Positions 7,075 through 10,377 of a DNA stretch of 10,377 bases are shown here, in pieces; the first letter of the stretch is position 1; every line of letters starts with the position of its first letter. Both the position numbers and the translations under genes were made by a program. Under the pieces are notes generated by a model. The model worked only from the letters and a program-made list of their open reading frames with translations, was not told the origin of the DNA and searched no databases. Origin of the DNA: Planctomycetota bacterium (GTDB lineage Bacteria > Planctomycetota > Phycisphaerae > Tepidisphaerales > Tepidisphaeraceae); NCBI GenBank assembly GCA_023417885.1, contig JAEZED010000016.1, forward strand, positions 1-10,377, read 5' to 3'.

Positions 7075-8118
7075 ATGGACCCGCGTCCGACGATCGGCAT
7101 CACGATGGGCGACCCGGCCGGCATCGGCCCGGAGGTCATCGTCAAGGCGTTGGGAGACGCGGAGTTGCGCCGAAAGGCGCGGTTCGTCATCTACGGGATG
7201 AACGAGCAGCTCTCCTACGCCGCCGACCTCGCGGAGCTGGATGTCTTCTGGTGGCGCGACGCCTATAGCGGCCGGCTGCGCGCGTATGGCCATGATGTCG
7301 TGGTGGTCGATTACGACCACTTCTCGCTGCTGGGCAGCGGCGTGCGCGGCCCGAGTCGCGAGGGGGGGCGGGCCTCGATGCGGTTCTGCCTCGATGCGAT
7401 CGAGGCGGCGCAGCGGGGCCTCGTGGACGCCGTCGTCACCGCCCCGATCTCGAAGCAGAGCTGGCACATGGCCGGCTACAACTACCCTGGCCACACGGAG
7501 CTGTTCGCGGAGCGGACGGGATCGCGGCAGTTCGCGATGATGTTCGCCGGCGGGCCGCTGCGCGTGGCGCTGGCGACGGTGCATGTCGGGCTGAACAGCC
7601 TGTGGGGCACGATCAAGATCGGGACGATTTTTCACCCGATCGAGCTCTTGCACCAGGCGCTGGTGGAGTGGTTCGACGTCCCCGAGCCACGGATCGCGGT
7701 GTGCGGGCTGAACCCGCACGCCGGCGAAGGAGGCGCGTTCGGCGACGAGGAGCAGCGCCTCATCGAGCCTGCGATCCGGATGGCGCGCGACCTGGGCATC
7801 AACTGCACGGGCCCCTACCCGGCAGACTCGATCTTCCTGCGCGCGCTCAAGGGGGAGTTCGACGCGGTCGTCGCGATATACCACGACCAGGGACTCATCC
7901 CGGTCAAGCTCATCGCCTTCGACAGCAGCGTGAACCTGACGCTGGGGCTGCCGATCATCCGGACCAGCCCGGACCACGGCACCGCGTTCGACATCGTCGG
8001 CCAGAGCCGAGCCAACCCTTCCAGCATGAAGGCGGCGCTGAACATGGCGATCGACCTCGTCGAGCGCCGGCGCAATCGCCAGCGGGCCGCGGACCGGCTC
8101 GCCGAGGAGGCGAACTAG
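7075..8118 (+). CDS. pdxA: 4-hydroxythreonine-4-phosphate dehydrogenase
   Basis: Oxidises 4-phosphohydroxy-L-threonine to the aminoketone that PdxJ joins with deoxyxylulose 5-phosphate, in the DXP-dependent route to pyridoxal phosphate. The 347 residues open with the typical TIGITMGDPAGIGPE (6-20). The metal-binding histidines of the family are all present: H170 (ATVH), H215 (NPHAGEGG) and H270 (YHDQG). The substrate-binding PGHTE lies at 138-142, and LPIIRTSPDHGTA (292-304) marks the C-terminal part. Length is slightly above E. coli PdxA. ATG 7075 is preferred because the conserved region begins 5 residues later; GTG 7063 (4 residues longer) cannot be excluded. Ribosome binding is weak (GGA about 9 nt upstream). 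pdxJ is not in the window. The gene converges on the PilZ gene with an 8-nt gap. Confidence 0.97.
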   Translation: MDPRPTIGITMGDPAGIGPEVIVKALGDAELRRKARFVIYGMNEQLSYAADLAELDVFWWRDAYSGRLRAYGHDVVVVDYDHFSLLGSGVRGPSREGGRASMRFCLDAIEAAQRGLVDAVVTAPISKQSWHMAGYNYPGHTELFAERTGSRQFAMMFAGGPLRVALATVHVGLNSLWGTIKIGTIFHPIELLHQALVEWFDVPEPRIAVCGLNPHAGEGGAFGDEEQRLIEPAIRMARDLGINCTGPYPADSIFLRALKGEFDAVVAIYHDQGLIPVKLIAFDSSVNLTLGLPIIRTSPDHGTAFDIVGQSRANPSSMKAALNMAIDLVERRRNRQRAADRLAEEAN

Positions 8119-8126
8119 CGCGGGGT

Positions 8127-8543
8127 TCAGGCGCTGCGACGCCGGCCGGCGAGGAGCCGCTCGATCTCCTCGCGCGGCACGTCGGTGCGGATGCTGCTGC
8201 CGATCTCCCAGGAGCCGCCCTCTAGCGCGCGGCAGCGCTCGACCTGCCCGAGCATGTGGACATGCCCGCCCGCCTCCCGGGGCAGGGTGATGATGAAGCT
8301 CTGCCCCACCTCCAGCGGCGAGGAATGGACGAAGCCGAGGCCGCGCCGGCTCAGGTCGCGCAGGCGGACGACGGCGGGCTGCGGCATGCGCGGGCCGTTG
8401 CCCGGGCCTTCCCGAAAGGGGAGGATCTTCAGCCGGAGGCGGACGCCCACGCGCGGCAGGCGCCGCCGGCGCATCGCCGCCGATGTCGGATCGCAGCGCA
8501 GGCTGCGGAGCACCTCCAGCAGCGTTTCGGCGGTCAGTTCCAT
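8127..8543 (-). CDS. PilZ-domain protein, probable c-di-GMP receptor
   Basis: A 138-residue single-domain protein expected to bind cyclic di-GMP and pass the signal to an unknown partner. The two hallmark motifs are visible: an arginine motif RxxxR (R27-R31, with R31-R35 also fitting) and DLSRRG (63-68), which fits the (D/N)xSxxG motif. Beta-strand-rich sequence follows (GLGFVHSSPLEVGQSFIITL). An N-terminal helix of about 24 residues precedes the arginine motif, and the C-terminus is short and basic. ATG 8543 is chosen because GGAG lies 7 nt before it; the ORF extends in frame to 8684, but that part is low-complexity and probably not translated. No signal peptide or membrane segment is seen. 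There is no diguanylate cyclase or flagellar or pilus gene nearby to indicate its target. Confidence 0.85.
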   Translation of the reverse strand: MELTAETLLEVLRSLRCDPTSAAMRRRRLPRVGVRLRLKILPFREGPGNGPRMPQPAVVRLRDLSRRGLGFVHSSPLEVGQSFIITLPREAGGHVHMLGQVERCRALEGGSWEIGSSIRTDVPREEIERLLAGRRRSA

Positions 8544-8721
8544 TCGGTTGCTCCGTGAGCGCGGCGGGGGCGGATCGCCCGCGGCGACCGCCCGGGTTTC
8601 TTCGGCAGCAACGGCGGCCCGATTGAGCCGGCGCTTCGTCGCTGAGGCATGGGAGGTGCAGGAGCGTGGTTTTATCGGCATCACGGGGCGCGGGATCGCC
8701 TGCGACGCCTCGTCCGCTGCG

Positions 8722-8749
8722 TTGACTTCTCACGCCGCCCCGGTTTAAC
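8722..8749 (+). promoter_or_regulatory. Promoter candidate for the Xaa-Pro peptidase gene
   Basis: TTGACT (8722-8727) is followed after 16 nt by TTTAAC (8744-8749). The -35 matches 5 of 6 bases and the -10 matches 4 of 6. The predicted start near 8756 gives a leader of about 63 nt. It lies in the 275-bp divergent gap (8544-8818), in which I found no other clear element and no convincing promoter for the PilZ gene. Confidence 0.45.
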
Positions 8750-8818
8750 GTCCCGCTCCGCCGTGGTCCGTCCCCGGAACCCGCGGCATAGCAAGAGTTT
8801 CCGCCCACTCCCCGACTC

Positions 8819-9952
8819 ATGCAGCAACCCGTCGTCAAACCCAAGGCGTATCTGAAGGCGCGCCACAAGAACGTGCGCGAGGCGCTGAAGGCGCTGGAGC
8901 TGGACGGGCTGATGCTCACGCACCCGCCGGACCTGGCCTACCTGACCAACTTCACCGGTGAGGACAGCGTCGGCCTCTTCACGAAGAAGGAGATCCACCT
9001 CGTCACCGACTTCCGCTACACGGAGCAGGCGAGCCTCGAGGCGGCCTGGCTGAAAGTGACGGTGCGCGACGGCGAACTCGCGAAGATGGCCGACGCCGTG
9101 GCCCACGCCTTCAAGGAGGCGGGGGTCAAGCGGGTGGGCTTCGAGGTGAACTACACGACGGTCGGGCAGCACGACGCGGTCGTCGACGCGCTGGAGGCGA
9201 TCGAGCACAAGTGCGAGCTCGTGCCGCTGGAAGAGGTGATGCGCAACCAGCGGAAGGTGAAGGACGACCACGAGATCGGTCTCGTGCGCAAGAGCGCCGA
9301 CGTCGCGGAGGAAGCCTTCAACGCGGTGCGCTCCGAGATCCAGGCGGGCCAGACCGAGGGATATCTCGCCGGCCTGCTCATCATGGAAATGAAGTCGCGC
9401 GGCGCCAGCGATCCGAGCTTTCCGCCGATCGTGGCCACCGGGCCCAACAGCTCGCTCCCTCACTACCGCCCGGGGGAGAAGACGATCCAGAACGACACCG
9501 TGCTCCTCTTCGACTGGGGCGCGAAGGTGGACGGCTATTGCAGCGACCTCACACGCACCTTCGCGCTCGGGCGCGTGCCGGCCAAGCTCAAGAAGATCCA
9601 CAACATCGTGCTCGAGGCGCAGCTCGCCGCCATCGACTTCCTGCGGCCCGGCGTCACCTCGCGACAGGCCGACCAGGTCGCCCGCGACGTCATCGCACGC
9701 GCCGGGTACGACAAGCTCTTCGGGCACGGCCTCGGGCACGGCATCGGCCGTGACATCCACGAACTCCCCTCGCTCCGCAAGACCGGCGAAGGGGAGGAGC
9801 TGCGCCCGGGAATGATCGTGACGGTGGAGCCAGGCATCTACATTCCCGGCGAGGGCGGCGTCCGCATCGAGGACGACGTGCTGATCACCCACAGCGGCTG
9901 CGAGGTGCTGACCACGCTGCCCAAGAGCTTCGAAGACTGCCACATCGAGTAG
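8819..9952 (+). CDS. pepP: M24-family Xaa-Pro aminopeptidase/dipeptidase
   Basis: A cytoplasmic metallopeptidase that releases the residue before a proline, finishing peptide breakdown. Of the 377 residues, 1-145 form the creatinase-like N-terminal domain (LTHPPDLAYLTNFTGEDS) and about 150-370 the pita-bread catalytic domain. The five dinuclear-metal ligands are all present: D232 (FDWGA), D243 (CSDLTRTF), H307 (GHGLGHGIG), E337 (TVEPGIY) and E351 (RIEDD). The catalytic H215 is in SSLPHYRPG. The protein is of the short PepQ/YqhT-like size and there is no signal peptide. ATG 8819 has no clear Shine-Dalgarno site. Aminopeptidase (PepP) and dipeptidase (PepQ) function cannot be separated with certainty by eye. 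accB follows 50 nt downstream on the same strand, an arrangement that recalls the pepP-efp-accB-accC order of many bacteria. Confidence 0.92.
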   Translation: MQQPVVKPKAYLKARHKNVREALKALELDGLMLTHPPDLAYLTNFTGEDSVGLFTKKEIHLVTDFRYTEQASLEAAWLKVTVRDGELAKMADAVAHAFKEAGVKRVGFEVNYTTVGQHDAVVDALEAIEHKCELVPLEEVMRNQRKVKDDHEIGLVRKSADVAEEAFNAVRSEIQAGQTEGYLAGLLIMEMKSRGASDPSFPPIVATGPNSSLPHYRPGEKTIQNDTVLLFDWGAKVDGYCSDLTRTFALGRVPAKLKKIHNIVLEAQLAAIDFLRPGVTSRQADQVARDVIARAGYDKLFGHGLGHGIGRDIHELPSLRKTGEGEELRPGMIVTVEPGIYIPGEGGVRIEDDVLITHSGCEVLTTLPKSFEDCHIE

Positions 9953-10002
9953 CGCCGTCCGCGCCCGTCGCGACGATCACGCTCCAGAAGGATTCAACAT
10001 CG

Positions 10003-10377
10003 ATGGCCAAGAAATCCACCCGCCCCGCGGGCCGTCCCAAGTCGACCAGGAAGACCCCTTCCCCCCGCACCGGCGCCCGGCGCCGGCGCAATGCGGAGGC
10101 GGGACAGGGCGCTGAGCAGGGAATCGGAAGCGGTCCGATGAATCTCCCGCTGCTGGAGCGGCTCGTCCGCCTCATGGCCGACAACGGCCTCACCGACATC
10201 CAGCTCAAGGATGGCGATCAGCGGATCATCCTGTCGCGCGGGGGCTCGAGCGGCTTCGCCGGCGTCCCGATGATGCCCCAGCAGTTCCCCGTCGCGCAGC
10301 AGCCGGTGGCGATGCCTTCCTCTCCCGCGGCGACCGAGGCCCCGGCGACGGGCGCCCCCCCCGGGGGGGCGGGGCCG
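10003..10377 (+). CDS. accB: Acetyl-CoA carboxylase biotin carboxyl carrier protein, 3'-truncated by the window
   Basis: Carries the biotin that shuttles carboxylate between AccC and the carboxyltransferase in malonyl-CoA formation. The 125 codons visible stay open to the edge. Residues 46-80 (MNLPLLERLVRLMADNGLTD, then IQLKDG and IILSRG) match the conserved N-terminal segment of bacterial BCCPs. A Pro/Ala/Gln-rich linker typical of the family follows. The biotinyl domain with its MKM lysine lies beyond the window. Two starts are possible. ATG 10003 has AAGGA 10 nt upstream and adds a basic 45-residue extension rich in Lys, Arg, Ser and Thr. ATG 10138 has GGAAG 7 nt upstream and gives the usual BCCP opening. 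I list the longer form because the frame is open and GC-biased throughout. accC would be expected next. Confidence 0.85.
   Translation, partial: MAKKSTRPAGRPKSTRKTPSPRTGARRRRNAEAGQGAEQGIGSGPMNLPLLERLVRLMADNGLTDIQLKDGDQRIILSRGGSSGFAGVPMMPQQFPVAQQPVAMPSSPAATEAPATGAPPGGAGP

Noticed and set aside
7462..7477. Sigma-54-like GG-N10-GC match (TGGCACATGGCCGGCT)
   Set aside because: It lies inside the pdxA coding sequence and lacks the TTGC part of the -12 element, so it is most likely chance.
6742..8919. 725-codon minus-strand ORF opposite ribE, pdxA and beyond
   Set aside because: It lies antisense to pdxA, whose metal ligands are all intact, and to part of ribE. Its product is Arg/Ala/Pro/Asp-rich low-complexity sequence of the kind made by reading a GC-rich gene in the wrong frame.
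8681..9943. 420-codon minus-strand ORF opposite the Xaa-Pro peptidase
   Set aside because: It is the antisense shadow of a gene with all five metal ligands present; its His/Asp/Leu/Val-rich product is typical of such shadows.

Overview
The window is a very GC-rich piece of bacterial chromosome carrying mostly housekeeping genes. I see no phage, insertion sequence, CRISPR array or toxin-antitoxin locus, and nothing I would call a new system. Coding regions have strongly G/C third positions, so long shadow ORFs appear opposite real genes. The gene content, the form of the DUF151 protein, the scarcity of Shine-Dalgarno sites and the sigma-54 regulator would suit a Planctomycetota-type bacterium (perhaps a Phycisphaerae relative). 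That placement is inference and not firm. Both ends look like the ends of an assembled contig: the right edge lies in a C8G7 run inside accB.

Left part (78-3855), all on the minus strand. Read in the direction of transcription it runs: ald (alanine dehydrogenase), a small TPR protein starting 2 nt after ald stops, a DUF151 'bifunctional nuclease' with its own promoter candidate, an elongator-type tRNA with anticodon CAT 18 nt after the DUF151 stop, a 239-nt leader, and an RhlE-like DEAD-box RNA helicase starting at TTG behind a good Shine-Dalgarno site.

Middle (3856-6958). A divergent gap separates ald from a complete NtrC-type sigma-54 response regulator on the plus strand, with no kinase gene beside it. 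The regulator meets a minus-strand short-chain dehydrogenase tail to tail with no base between the two stop codons. A 64-bp divergent gap then leads to ribE (riboflavin synthase).

Right part (6959-10377). pdxA (pyridoxal phosphate synthesis) has its own promoter candidate and a strong hairpin in its leader. It converges on a small PilZ (c-di-GMP-binding) protein gene. After a divergent gap come an M24-family Xaa-Pro peptidase and accB (biotin carboxyl carrier protein), which is cut by the window end.

The most interesting signals are regulatory. Three genes (ald, the SDR and ribE) have a TANNNT -10-like hexamer 6-8 nt before the start codon and no convincing Shine-Dalgarno site, which is what leaderless transcripts would look like. 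There is also a 6-3-6 inverted repeat centred near -60 of the predicted ald start site, and a two-part hairpin at the predicted 5' end of the pdxA mRNA. The metabolic genes (alanine, riboflavin, PLP, fatty-acid initiation) do not form one pathway; the window reads as several short independent transcription units.
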